Shown here in pieces: positions 19,270 through 28,530 of a stretch of 47,484 bases of DNA. Source of the DNA: Bacteroidales bacterium. Lineage in GTDB: Bacteria; Bacteroidota; Bacteroidia; Bacteroidales; JAIPAH01. The position numbers and the translations under genes were made by a program. The first letter of the stretch is position 1. Each line of letters begins with the position of its first letter. The notes beneath the pieces were generated by a model. The model did not search any database. It was not told the origin of the DNA and was given only the letters and a program-made list of their open reading frames with translations. The DNA lies in contig JAIPAH010000005.1 of the NCBI GenBank assembly GCA_021740175.1, positions 1-47,484 of the forward strand. The letters are read 5' to 3'.

Positions 19270-20655
19270 ATGGCAAAATATGAAATAGTGATGCCCAAAA
19301 TGGGCGAGAGTGTTATTGAAGCAACCATCACTAAATGGCTGAAAAAAGAAGGCGATACCGTCGAAGAAGATGACTCGATTGCTGAAATAGCAACCGATAA
19401 AGTGGACTCGGAAATTCCCTCCCCGGTTGAAGGCACTATCAAAAAACTTCTTTACAATGAAGGCGATACGGTAGCTGTCGGAGAAGTCATTGCTGAAATG
19501 TCGGTAGAAGGAGAAGAAGGCGAAGAAAGTGAAGAAGAAGCGACCGAGGAAAAGTCCGCGGCTTCCCCTGCCAAGGAAGAGAAAAAAGAAGAATCCGCAG
19601 AGCCTGAAAAAGGACAGGTGCCTGTATCTGAGACTGACATCAAGAATTATTCGGCCAAGGACTTCGAATCCCTGAGTGGCTTTTACTCTCCCCTTGTAAG
19701 AAGTATAGCCCAGAAAGAAGATGTCAGCGTTGAAGAACTTCAGGCCATACAAGGAAGCGGCAAGGAAGGAAGAGTAACCAAACGTGACATCCTGGATTAC
19801 ATTGAAAAAAGAGGCGAAAAAGGCAAAGCGGCTGCTACCGGCGAACCGGCAGCCCCGAAAGAAGCACCCGCTTCCCAACCCGCTGCTGCTTCTCAACCTT
19901 CAGGAGCCGCGCAAACCATACAAGCTCCCAAAGTGCAATCATGGGAAGGCGATAATATCGTTGAAATGGACCGCATGCGCCGCATGATTGCCGATCATAT
20001 GGTTACTTCCAAGCACGTCTCGCCGCACGTAACCATGTTTATCGATGTAGATATGACCGAGATCGTGAACTGGAGAAATAAGGTTAAGAAAGACTTCCAG
20101 CAACGGGAAGGCGAAAAGATCACCTTTACGCCCATCTTCCTTGAAGCAGCCGCTAAAGCCCTGAAAGACTATCCTCGGGTGAATGCTTCCGTAGATGGCT
20201 ACAATATTATTGAACGCAAAAAAATCAACATTGGCATGGCAACGGCTTTGCCCGACGGAAACTTGATTGTTCCGGTTATCAAAGATGCCGACCAGAAAAA
20301 TCTCCTGGGACTGACAAAGAGTGTCAATGATTTGGCTAAAAGAGCCAGGGACAGGAAACTGACCCCGGATGAAATTTCAGGCGGCACCTTCTCGCTCACG
20401 AATTTTGGTTCTTTCAATAACATTACGGGCTCCCCCATCATTAATCAGCCTGAAGTGGCTATTCTTGGAGTAGGTGCTATTCAAAAGAAACCGGTGGTTG
20501 TGGAATCCCAGGCCGGCGATATGATAGGAATTCGCCATATCACCATTTTATCCATCACCTTTGATCATAGAGTTGTCGACGGTGCCATGGGTGGTATGTT
20601 CCTGAACCGGGTTAAGCATTACCTGGAGAATTTCGATACCGAACGCAACATGTAG
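19270..20655 (+). CDS. 2-oxo acid dehydrogenase E2 component (dihydrolipoamide acyltransferase)
   Basis: Lipoyl domain EIATDKVDSEIPSP; E3/E1-binding YSPLVRSIAQKEDV; catalytic ITFDHRVVDGAMGGMFL. Confidence 0.95.
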   Translation: MAKYEIVMPKMGESVIEATITKWLKKEGDTVEEDDSIAEIATDKVDSEIPSPVEGTIKKLLYNEGDTVAVGEVIAEMSVEGEEGEESEEEATEEKSAASPAKEEKKEESAEPEKGQVPVSETDIKNYSAKDFESLSGFYSPLVRSIAQKEDVSVEELQAIQGSGKEGRVTKRDILDYIEKRGEKGKAAATGEPAAPKEAPASQPAAASQPSGAAQTIQAPKVQSWEGDNIVEMDRMRRMIADHMVTSKHVSPHVTMFIDVDMTEIVNWRNKVKKDFQQREGEKITFTPIFLEAAAKALKDYPRVNASVDGYNIIERKKINIGMATALPDGNLIVPVIKDADQKNLLGLTKSVNDLAKRARDRKLTPDEISGGTFSLTNFGSFNNITGSPIINQPEVAILGVGAIQKKPVVVESQAGDMIGIRHITILSITFDHRVVDGAMGGMFLNRVKHYLENFDTERNM

Positions 20656-20679
20656 AATTTTTCAGAGAAGAAAAAAACG

Positions 20680-20732
20680 AAGCTTTGCAAGGGAAATTTT
20701 TTTATCTTTGCCCCCACTTGCAAAGCTTTTTA
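20680..20732 (+). terminator. Stem-loop with T-run between E2 and exonuclease, overlapping a promoter-like TATCTTTG
   Basis: Perfect 12-bp IR AAGCTTTGCAAG (20680-20691)/CTTGCAAAGCTT (20717-20728); TATCTTTG at 20703-20710 in the loop. Confidence 0.5.
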
Positions 20733-20745
20733 ATTAAATGAAACT

Positions 20746-21570
20746 ATGGATCTTAAGCTGACAAAACCGCTCGCTTTTTTTGATTTGGAAACCACCGGTA
20801 CGGATGTGGGGAAGGATAAAATCGTGGAGATAAGTATTCTGAAAGTATACCCTGATAATACCCAGGAGACTTATACCAAAAGAATTAACCCCGAAATAAC
20901 TATACCGGAAAAAACCATAGCTATTCACGGTATCACGAATGAAGATGTGAAAGACGCCCCAACTTTTCCGCAAGTAGCCGGTGAGATCAATCAATTCTTA
21001 AAAAACTGCGATCTTGCCGGATATAATTGCCTGAAATTCGATGTGCCGCTATTAGTGGAAGAATTTCTCAGGGCGGATATGGATTTTGACATTGATAACC
21101 GTCGGGTGATCGATATTCAGAATATTTTTCATAAAATGGAGCCGCGGACTTTGCATGCCGCCTATCGCTTTTATTGCGAGAAAGATTTGTCGAATGCCCA
21201 TAGTGCCGAAGCGGACACTATTGCTACTTACGAAATCCTTAAAGCCCAGCTGGAGCGCTATCATGAACAACCTTACCATGACAAAAAGGGCAATAAAACC
21301 TATCCCGTACAAAATGATACCAATACGCTGCATGAGTTCTCCCACTACCACAGGAGTGCTGATCTTGTAGGACAAATCATTTATGATGAAAACGGGGTAG
21401 AAATTTTCAATTTTGGTAAACATAAAGGCCGGGCGGTTCGGGATGTTTTCAAAAAGAATCCCGCTTATTATGATTGGATGATGAAGGCCGATTTTCCGCT
21501 CTATACCAAAAAATTAATCACCTCCATCAAACTCCGGGAATTTAACAAAGGGGAAAGCAAAATGAAGTAG
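20746..21570 (+). CDS. DnaQ-like 3'-5' exonuclease with C-terminal DUF3820-like region
   Basis: LAFFDLETTGTDVGKDKIVEISI, IHGITNEDV, AHSAEADTIATYEIL; FNFGKHKGRAVRDVFKKNPAYYDWMM. Confidence 0.93.
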   Translation: MDLKLTKPLAFFDLETTGTDVGKDKIVEISILKVYPDNTQETYTKRINPEITIPEKTIAIHGITNEDVKDAPTFPQVAGEINQFLKNCDLAGYNCLKFDVPLLVEEFLRADMDFDIDNRRVIDIQNIFHKMEPRTLHAAYRFYCEKDLSNAHSAEADTIATYEILKAQLERYHEQPYHDKKGNKTYPVQNDTNTLHEFSHYHRSADLVGQIIYDENGVEIFNFGKHKGRAVRDVFKKNPAYYDWMMKADFPLYTKKLITSIKLREFNKGESKMK

Positions 21571-21671
21571 CTCTTTTGAATTTTCCGAGGTGTTCAAAAA
21601 ATCCGAACTCGTTCAGATGGCTGGTTTATTGATCAAGCTGCCGCGGGGCCATCCCAAAAGCTTTATAATAG

Positions 21672-21745
21672 GATATTCAGCAACTTTTACCCTTAATTTC
21701 CCTGAAGGGAAGTTGCTGAATATCATTGAGTTTCGATTTTTAATT
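21672..21745 (+). repeat. Dispersed hairpin element, copy 1
   Basis: GATATTCAGCAACTT (21672-21686)/AAGTTGCTGAATATC (21710-21724); related inverted copy at about 23860-23930. Confidence 0.75.
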
Positions 21746-21808
21746 GGACTTTACCAAATTACTTTAACGGTAAATAGTTACCTTTTTGGACGTCCCCGTG
21801 GCAAATAG

Positions 21809-21893
21809 TCTTTGCGTTTGTAACGCCATTGCGGAGCTTAAGCATTATAAAACAAATTAAGCGACTTACACCAATGCGTCACAGACGCAAAGA
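21809..21893. repeat. Imperfect inverted repeat TCTTTGCGT(T/C)TGT(A/G)ACGC
   Basis: Arms at about 21809-21830 and 21872-21893. Confidence 0.55.
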
Positions 21894-21989
21894 AGGGGCC
21901 GCACGCGAAGCATTCGCGCGCGAGCTGTACCTTTATTAAGGAAAAACATGAAATTACTCCTATCCATGTTTTCTCTAATCTAACGTATA

Positions 21990-22110
21990 GGCCGTGCAAT
22001 CAACGTTAGAAAGGTTAGTCAAAACGTCTTCGTTTTGACCCGGAATTCTTGCAGCCTCTGGCTGCGACCCCCACATTCAAACATTAGTTCCAGAACTCAT
22101 GAGCAGCTTA
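21990..22110 (-). repeat. Dispersed multi-hairpin intergenic repeat, copy B (inverted relative to copy A)
   Basis: Reverse complement reads GAGTTCTGGAACTAAT...GCAGCCAGAGGCTGCAAGAATTCCGGGTCAAAACGAAGACGTTTTGACTAACC..CTAACGTTGATTGCACGGCCTATACGTTAG, matching 7020-7190. Confidence 0.85.
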
Positions 22111-22141
22111 TAACCTTTATTTTCAAAACACGATAAAGGAT

Positions 22142-22175
22142 AAAAAAAACCGCCCCGGTACTGCTACCAGGGCGG
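22142..22175 (-). terminator. gdhA terminator
   Basis: CCGCCCTGGTAGCAGTACCGGGGCGG followed by TTTTTTTT on minus strand. Confidence 0.85.
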
Positions 22176-22205
22176 CCCTAATCAAATAACAAACCAAAGA
22201 TGATA

Positions 22206-23543
22206 TTATACTACGCCTTGCTCAAGCATTGCGTTGGCAACCTTGAGGAAGCCGGCAATATTCGCTCCTTTTACGTAGTCGATATGACCGTCTTCTTCAG
22301 TTCCATACTTTTGGCATTGGTTATGAATGTCCCGCATAATTTTCTGCAGGCGCTCATCTACCTCATCGCGTCCCCAATTCAATTTCATGGAATTTTGTGT
22401 CATTTCCAGTCCCGAAGTAGCGACGCCTCCGGCATTTACAGCTTTCCCGGGCCCAAAAAATACTTTGTTTTCATCAAATACTTCGATGGCCTCAGGGGTT
22501 GACGGCATATTCGCGCCTTCAGCAATACAAATGCAACCGTTGTTTACCAGCGTCTCAGCATCTTTTTCATTAAGCTCATTTTGAGTGGCACAAGGCATGG
22601 CCACATCTACCTTAGCTTCCCAGGGGTGTTTACCTTCATGAAACTGGGCATCGGGGAATTCGTAGGAGAAAGGTTTGACGATGTCCTGGTTGGAGGCTCG
22701 CAGTTCCAGCATATAATCTATCATTTCATCGTTGAGCCCGTCGGGGATATGAACATAACCATCAGGGCCGGAAAGCGTAACCACTTTACCTCCCAGTTGA
22801 TTAATTTTTTGAGCTGCACCCCATGCGACGTTACCAAAACCCGAAAGCGCTACGGTCTTACCTTCAAAGTTATCATCGCGGGTTCTCAGCATTTCCTGGG
22901 CAAAATATACCGTGCCAAACCCGGTAGCTTCAGGGCGAATGAGAGAACCGCCCCAGTTAAGCCCTTTGCCGGTCAGCACGCCCGTATTTTCGCGGGCCAG
23001 TTTTTTATACATTCCATAAAGGTAGCCGATTTCACGTCCGCCAACGCCGATATCACCTGCAGGCACGTCGGTTTCGGGGCCAATCATTTTCCAGAGCTCC
23101 AGCATGTAGGACTGGCAGAAGCGCATAATTTCGTCGTCCGATTTGCCTTTGGGGTTAAAGTCCGATCCGCCTTTACCTCCACCCATGGGCAAGGTGGTGA
23201 GGGCATTTTTGAAGATCTGTTCGAAACCCAGAAACTTGAGGATGCTGAGATTAACGCTGGGGTGAAATCTCAAACCGCCTTTATAAGGGCCAATGGCATT
23301 GTTAAACTGGATACGGTAACCAATGTTTACTTCCACTTTACCATTATCCGTTACCCAGGGTACTTTGAAGGTGAGCACGCGATCAGGTTCTATTAATCGC
23401 TCGACGATGTTTTTGCTCTCAAACTGTGGATTCTCGTTTAATACGTCTTCAAGTGTTTCCAACACTTCACGTACTGCTTGTAAATATTCTCCTTCACCCG
23501 GGTGCTTTTGCTCCAGGTTACTCATTACTTTTTCAATGTCCAT
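22206..23543 (-). CDS. gdhA: NADP-specific glutamate dehydrogenase
   Basis: PYKGGLRFHPSVNLSILKFLGFEQIFKNALTTLPMGGGKGGSDFNPKGKSD; VALSGFGNVAWGAAQK. Confidence 0.97.
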   Translation of the reverse strand: MDIEKVMSNLEQKHPGEGEYLQAVREVLETLEDVLNENPQFESKNIVERLIEPDRVLTFKVPWVTDNGKVEVNIGYRIQFNNAIGPYKGGLRFHPSVNLSILKFLGFEQIFKNALTTLPMGGGKGGSDFNPKGKSDDEIMRFCQSYMLELWKMIGPETDVPAGDIGVGGREIGYLYGMYKKLARENTGVLTGKGLNWGGSLIRPEATGFGTVYFAQEMLRTRDDNFEGKTVALSGFGNVAWGAAQKINQLGGKVVTLSGPDGYVHIPDGLNDEMIDYMLELRASNQDIVKPFSYEFPDAQFHEGKHPWEAKVDVAMPCATQNELNEKDAETLVNNGCICIAEGANMPSTPEAIEVFDENKVFFGPGKAVNAGGVATSGLEMTQNSMKLNWGRDEVDERLQKIMRDIHNQCQKYGTEEDGHIDYVKGANIAGFLKVANAMLEQGVV

Positions 23544-23618
23544 TGCTTCAACTTTTTTATGTTTCCAAATTGATATTACTACGTTAAAATATTAACATTG
23601 TTATTTTATTAACAAAAG

Positions 23619-23651
23619 CAAAGGTATAAACTTCCCATGAATTCTACCAAA
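23619..23651 (-). promoter_or_regulatory. Promoter of gdhA (TTTG-N19-TATACCTTTG)
   Basis: Minus strand TTTG at 23651-23648 and TATACCTTTG at 23628-23619, spacing 19. Confidence 0.6.
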
Positions 23652-23859
23652 CTTTTGTCAAAGATTAGTCTCTTTGATTATCAGGATCTCCATGGATCGA
23701 AAACGATTGCATAACTAGCTAAAAATTAAATGCTTATGCAAGCATGTTGTCAAAGAACTTCCGCAAAATTCGGAAAAATAATTTGTTGATTGATTATAAA
23801 TTATGAAGCTGTCCAAAAAAACACAAAACTTGATGCTAAAAGAACCGGAAACTCCATTC

Positions 23860-23930
23860 AAAAAACGAGATTCAATGATATTCAGGGCCTTCCCTTCAGG
23901 AAATTTAAGGGTAAAAAGTCACTGAATATC
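23860..23930 (-). repeat. Dispersed hairpin element, copy 2 (inverted relative to 21672-21745)
   Basis: Reverse complement GATATTCAGTGACTTTTTACCCTTAAATTTCCTGAAGGGAAGGCCCTGAATATCATTGAATCTCG aligns with copy 1. Confidence 0.75.
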
Positions 23931-23943
23931 ATTTTATATGGTT

Positions 23944-24603
23944 TTATTGGATAGCCCCTTCTTTCTCTTCAACTACCTTTCCCTCGTCATAGATAATGAT
24001 TTTATTGACTTCTCCGCTTTTGTCATAATGAATAGCTTTTCCATGCTTCTCGTTGTTTTTATAGGGTATTTCCCTTTGCTTTTTCCCGTTGGGATACCAT
24101 GAAACCTGAACACCGTCCCCGTTTTTATATTCGGCTTCCCCGGTCTTCGTCCCATATCCACTCCACCATACCCATTTTCCGGAATACAACCCATTTTGAA
24201 AAGCTCCCCAAATTTTGAGTTGCCCGTTACGATACCACTCCTTGTATTCGCCGTGAAGCGTATCGTTTTTGTAGGTCTCAAGCCTTTTCTTTTGTCCGTT
24301 GGAAAAATATTTTATCGATTTGCCATTAAGCTTGTCATTTTTATAATGCTCCACTGCTTTTTTGTCCCCATCGTAAAAATACCGGGCAACTTTCCCGTCA
24401 AGCTGCCCTTCATCGTATTCAGCGACCATCTTCAAATTTTCATTATCGTGATACCAGGTGCATTTTCCATGATATTCACCACCCTTAAGCTGAAGTTCCG
24501 CTTTTTTATTTCCGTTCGAATAATATTTTGTTTCCGTTTGCTCACAAGCAACAAAAAGCAGCGCTAATATTGCTATTATCCCTGTAAAGGCTATCTTCTT
24601 CAT
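23944..24603 (-). CDS. YwqK-family (MORN-like repeat) lipoprotein
   Basis: Lipobox LLFVACEQ; repeated YxxGQxKxxxxYKNDxxHGxxxxWYxNG units. Confidence 0.85.
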   Translation of the reverse strand: MKKIAFTGIIAILALLFVACEQTETKYYSNGNKKAELQLKGGEYHGKCTWYHDNENLKMVAEYDEGQLDGKVARYFYDGDKKAVEHYKNDKLNGKSIKYFSNGQKKRLETYKNDTLHGEYKEWYRNGQLKIWGAFQNGLYSGKWVWWSGYGTKTGEAEYKNGDGVQVSWYPNGKKQREIPYKNNEKHGKAIHYDKSGEVNKIIIYDEGKVVEEKEGAIQ

Positions 24604-24627
24604 ATTTATTTTAGTTTATAACGAAAA

Positions 24628-26517
24628 TCAATACCCATAAGCTGATATTGACAGCTTATCCATAAGCAAGGTTTCGCTTTTGCGGTTCCAAATATACACT
24701 TTTAATGAATAATCGGCCAAAGACATTTCATCCGTTTCGGGGGTAAAGATGATGTCTTGCCATTCCTCCGGCCTCCTGGAAAAATGTTTCAAAGGCATTC
24801 CTTTCCAGAATACCTGCTCCCCTTCATCATTTGTAAGGGATACAACCAACATAGCTTTTGAAAGGGGTTGGCCGGAAAACAGTTTCCCCCGGACCGCAAT
24901 TTCATTAATTCCTTGGCTGCCGAATTCATAATTCCCGGAAAAATTCAAATCATATTTTTGTTGACTTCCGACCCGATATGCTTTCTTACCCAATGTGTCA
25001 ACGATATTTTCCGTATTGATATCCAAATCCATTTCCTTATCGGAAAAATCTTCGTAAACCAACACATCCGGAGTGAATCTCTTCCTGAACACCGAGTCAT
25101 ATATTTGACCTTCTGTTTCGGAAAAAAGTGTAATCCGGGAAAGGTCGCCATAGTTTTTATCTTCTATTACCAATGGAAAATACCCCCTTATGATATCATA
25201 TACCTGCGGGTTGAAGGGTCTGGTCCGGGCATAGCATACTTTTGAATCTTGTGTATCAGCAAGATAATTCGACAAGTCATCCAGTTCTCCCTCCTCTCCA
25301 TATAAAACCTTATCAAACTCCACCTTGTTCCCATCAAAATAATATTTGATGTAATAGGGATCATTAACCACAAGGATATTGGACACTTCTTCGTCGCCGT
25401 ATTCCCTGTTCCATTGAATAAAACGTTCCGAGACACCCTCAAATTCGCCGAAATGCTGTTCTTTATAAAAACCGGTAATCCCGTCGGGGGGTATTAAAAG
25501 AAAAGCTGCCAGTAAATAGATGAGATATCGCGATACTTTGTTGCTTTTGACCCACGAAAAAATCATAAATAGCAAAAAGGGAAAAACGAAAATCATGGTG
25601 GAATTTTGCAATACGGGGTCTACTAAGTGTGAATAGCCAAACCCGATAACGAACACTGTTAAGAAAAGTGCTGATGATATCGTGTGATATTTTGTCCATC
25701 GGGGTATTTGGTTGGCATAAATACACGTAGCTGCCACGATAACTAAAGAAACAAACAGTAAAAACCTCGATTCGTTGAAGACGTATACCAAATGATTAAA
25801 AATCCAGACCCCGGACGGCTTCCCGAGCCAGCCGCCCACGCCGCCGATAGACAGATGGTGAAGGGTGATGGGAATATGGGGTAAAAATAAGACCACCGCT
25901 ATAATACCTGCCAGCAGGTAAGGCCACAGCCTTTCTTTTTTCACATAAAACAATCCAATAATGCCCAGTACGAATACGGTCAGGAAGCTGAAATAATGAT
26001 TGTACATAGCCAATGCATAGCCCAGTCCTGTCAATATAGCATAAGTCCGTTTTGGCTTATTTCTGAAAGTAAGACCATCCCAAAAGTAAACGGTCAATAG
26101 AATAAAAAACAACCCCGATATGTAAGGACGAGCTACCTGGCTGTACAAGACGGAAAATTCCAGCAGTGCCATGGCAAGCCCTGCATACAAAGCAGGCGTT
26201 TTCCCAAACCAGCGCCGGGCAATAATATACCCCAAAACTACCGAGAAAATACCCATAAGCACAAAAGGCAAGCGCACGGCGGTAGCCGATAAACCAAACA
26301 ATTGCGTCCAGTAGAACAAAAACACTTGTACCCCGGCCGGATGCCCATCCACCTTCACACCTCCTTCAATCAATTGGCTGAAAGAATCAAAGTGAAGGCG
26401 TAATATAGCGCTTAATTCATCATTACTCAGCGACCAGGCATCATAATGGTAAAAGCGTACTACCGAAGCAATGACAAGAATTATCGCAAGAGGGAGATAC
26501 GTTTTCAGTTTATTCAT
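24628..26517 (-). CDS. GT39-family-like (ArnT/PMT) membrane glycosyltransferase
   Basis: Multi-TM; FYHYDAWSLSNDELSAI...DGHPAGVQVFLFYWTQLFGLSATAVRLPFVLMGIFSV. Confidence 0.8.
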   Translation of the reverse strand: MNKLKTYLPLAIILVIASVVRFYHYDAWSLSNDELSAILRLHFDSFSQLIEGGVKVDGHPAGVQVFLFYWTQLFGLSATAVRLPFVLMGIFSVVLGYIIARRWFGKTPALYAGLAMALLEFSVLYSQVARPYISGLFFILLTVYFWDGLTFRNKPKRTYAILTGLGYALAMYNHYFSFLTVFVLGIIGLFYVKKERLWPYLLAGIIAVVLFLPHIPITLHHLSIGGVGGWLGKPSGVWIFNHLVYVFNESRFLLFVSLVIVAATCIYANQIPRWTKYHTISSALFLTVFVIGFGYSHLVDPVLQNSTMIFVFPFLLFMIFSWVKSNKVSRYLIYLLAAFLLIPPDGITGFYKEQHFGEFEGVSERFIQWNREYGDEEVSNILVVNDPYYIKYYFDGNKVEFDKVLYGEEGELDDLSNYLADTQDSKVCYARTRPFNPQVYDIIRGYFPLVIEDKNYGDLSRITLFSETEGQIYDSVFRKRFTPDVLVYEDFSDKEMDLDINTENIVDTLGKKAYRVGSQQKYDLNFSGNYEFGSQGINEIAVRGKLFSGQPLSKAMLVVSLTNDEGEQVFWKGMPLKHFSRRPEEWQDIIFTPETDEMSLADYSLKVYIWNRKSETLLMDKLSISAYGY

Positions 26518-26535
26518 ACTTTTTTTTTCCTGTTG

Positions 26536-27273
26536 TTACGATCTTTGCCTGACAGTTTCATAAAGGACGATGCCATTACTTACCGATACATTCAGCGAAT
26601 CTATCGAACCCATCAAAGGAATTTTGGCAAAAGCATCGGCCTTTTGCAGGAGGGTGGCTTCGATTCCCTTATCTTCTGAACCCAGAACAACAGCTGTGGG
26701 TTTGGAATAATCATTTTCGTAGTAGAGCTCCCCGTTATTTTCAGTGCAGGCTACTACCTGCACCCCATAGCCCTTGAGTAAGTCAACGCTCTTGGCGAGG
26801 TTAAAACTTCTGTTGACAGAGATTTTCAGCAATGCCCCTGCCGAAGTTTTTATGGCATCGGCGTTAATCATGGCCCCTCCCCTTGCGGCCGTAACAATCA
26901 CGTCCACTCCCGCACATTCGGCCGTGCGGGCAATAGAGCCAAAATTACGTACATCCGTGATATGGTCCAAAACCAGCACCAACGGGGCCCGTCCTTCCTC
27001 AAATCTCCGCATCAACACTTCTTCAAGGTCAACATAGGTCACCTGGGCGATATAGGCTATCACCCCCTGGTGATTCTTTCCCGTCACCTTATTCAAAGCT
27101 TCCGGGGGTAAGGGTTGTATGGGAATCATTCTCTCCTTTGCCAGGGCGCGTAAATCCGAAACCAGCTCCCCTTTCAGGCCTTTCCGGAGAAGGATTTTTT
27201 CCAGTTCACGGCCGCTCTCAATCGCTTCTATTACCGGCCTTATTCCGTAAAGTAATTCGGTCTTAGTTTTCAT
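26536..27273 (-). CDS. rlmB: 23S rRNA (guanosine-2'-O)-methyltransferase RlmB (SpoU/TrmH family)
   Basis: LYGIRPVIEAIESGRELEKILLRKG; LDHITDVRNFGSIARTAECAGVD; VLGSEDKGI; LMGSIDSLNVSVSNGIVLYE. Confidence 0.95.
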   Translation of the reverse strand: MKTKTELLYGIRPVIEAIESGRELEKILLRKGLKGELVSDLRALAKERMIPIQPLPPEALNKVTGKNHQGVIAYIAQVTYVDLEEVLMRRFEEGRAPLVLVLDHITDVRNFGSIARTAECAGVDVIVTAARGGAMINADAIKTSAGALLKISVNRSFNLAKSVDLLKGYGVQVVACTENNGELYYENDYSKPTAVVLGSEDKGIEATLLQKADAFAKIPLMGSIDSLNVSVSNGIVLYETVRQRS

Positions 27274-27276
27274 GAT

Positions 27277-28530
27277 CTATTTTTTCCATTTTTCCACCGC
27301 CTTGTACCAGGGCAGCCTGTATTCTTCCTTTCTTTCCAGGACAAAATTATTAAAAGCGAAGGGTTCTGTACTGCGTTCAAAACGAAATTTTAGCGATTCG
27401 ATATTTCCCGGTTTACCGTAAATCCATTCTTCGCTGTCTTCAAAGAAATGAACGATGTCGGGCGGCCCCATAACAATATACAACATGCCGCGGTCCGTTT
27501 TCCATCCGGATTTATAGGAGGTGTACAGGATATTGGCCATTTCCACCCTTTCGTAATATTTTTCTCTTAGGTTAAATGTCCGCCTCGAATCGCCACCGGC
27601 TTTATACCAATAATCTTCCAGGGCAGCTTTGGGATCGGACGCCCTTTGGATGGTTGTATACTCTTTGTTCGTAGTAATGTATCGCAGGGCATTGATTCTC
27701 GTCTCTAATGAGCTGACTTTGGGAAAATCACCGGGCGCGGTATAAAACAAGCCCGTTGCTTGTTGCGAGTTCCGGGTCTTGATATGATACAAAAGCGGTT
27801 TTTTCGATACTTTGATATGGTTGTTCGGCAGCGAGGTGGTTTCTTGTTTATCTAACCCGCTTTCACTTTCCAGGTTGGGTACAAAAGGAGGAGCGGCAAT
27901 GGAGAAGGCATCGGCCGAAAATAGATCCGCCATAAGCTCATCCCGGCTCTTACGGTATTGAACCTGGTACTCTTTATAGTACCTGCTAAAGTGAGAGAAG
28001 TGAACCCGTTGGTTGGCTGTGCGGAATAAAAAATTCTGCTGACCGGGCTTTTTCCTTTTGTTTACGCGATAATACCTGCGAAGCTTTTTACCGGAATTTT
28101 TATCTGTGAAAGTAATTTCCATATGTCCTTTCAAGCCTTCATTGGCGGGTAAGACGATTTGATGCGTCAAAAATTTATCCCGCCCGAAATACAAAGAGTC
28201 CTCATAGACCACGGTGGAGGTGTCGACCAATTCATTGGAGGTATAGGAGGAATAGATTTCATAAAAAAGCGAATAGGTGGCCGAGTAGTTATCTTCATCC
28301 TTCTCCTTTTCATATTTGAGTCCCGGGAGATAAATCCTGAAGATATAAAGCGAGCTGCTATCGGATTGATGAAGTACTCTTCCCCGGAATTGGGTAGCCG
28401 TCGATGTTCTTTTATACAAGTGGTCGTAATTTCGCGTTGTAAGCTTATTGGTTGATATACAGCTGTTCAGAACCATCACGGCTGCTAAGCCAATAAACGC
28501 AATTACCGGTATGAAAAAGACTTTTCTCAT
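27277..28530 (-). CDS. GWxTD domain-containing lipoprotein
   Basis: Lipobox VLNSC; YTSYKSGWKTDRGMLYIVMGPPDIVHFFEDSEEWIYG. Confidence 0.85.
   Translation of the reverse strand: MRKVFFIPVIAFIGLAAVMVLNSCISTNKLTTRNYDHLYKRTSTATQFRGRVLHQSDSSSLYIFRIYLPGLKYEKEKDEDNYSATYSLFYEIYSSYTSNELVDTSTVVYEDSLYFGRDKFLTHQIVLPANEGLKGHMEITFTDKNSGKKLRRYYRVNKRKKPGQQNFLFRTANQRVHFSHFSRYYKEYQVQYRKSRDELMADLFSADAFSIAAPPFVPNLESESGLDKQETTSLPNNHIKVSKKPLLYHIKTRNSQQATGLFYTAPGDFPKVSSLETRINALRYITTNKEYTTIQRASDPKAALEDYWYKAGGDSRRTFNLREKYYERVEMANILYTSYKSGWKTDRGMLYIVMGPPDIVHFFEDSEEWIYGKPGNIESLKFRFERSTEPFAFNNFVLERKEEYRLPWYKAVEKWKK

Noticed and set aside
19252-19896. 214-aa minus ORF rich in F/G
   Set aside because: Antisense shadow of the E2 lipoyl/linker region; implausible composition.
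22581-23396. 271-aa + ORF
   Set aside because: Antisense shadow of gdhA, which is unambiguous.
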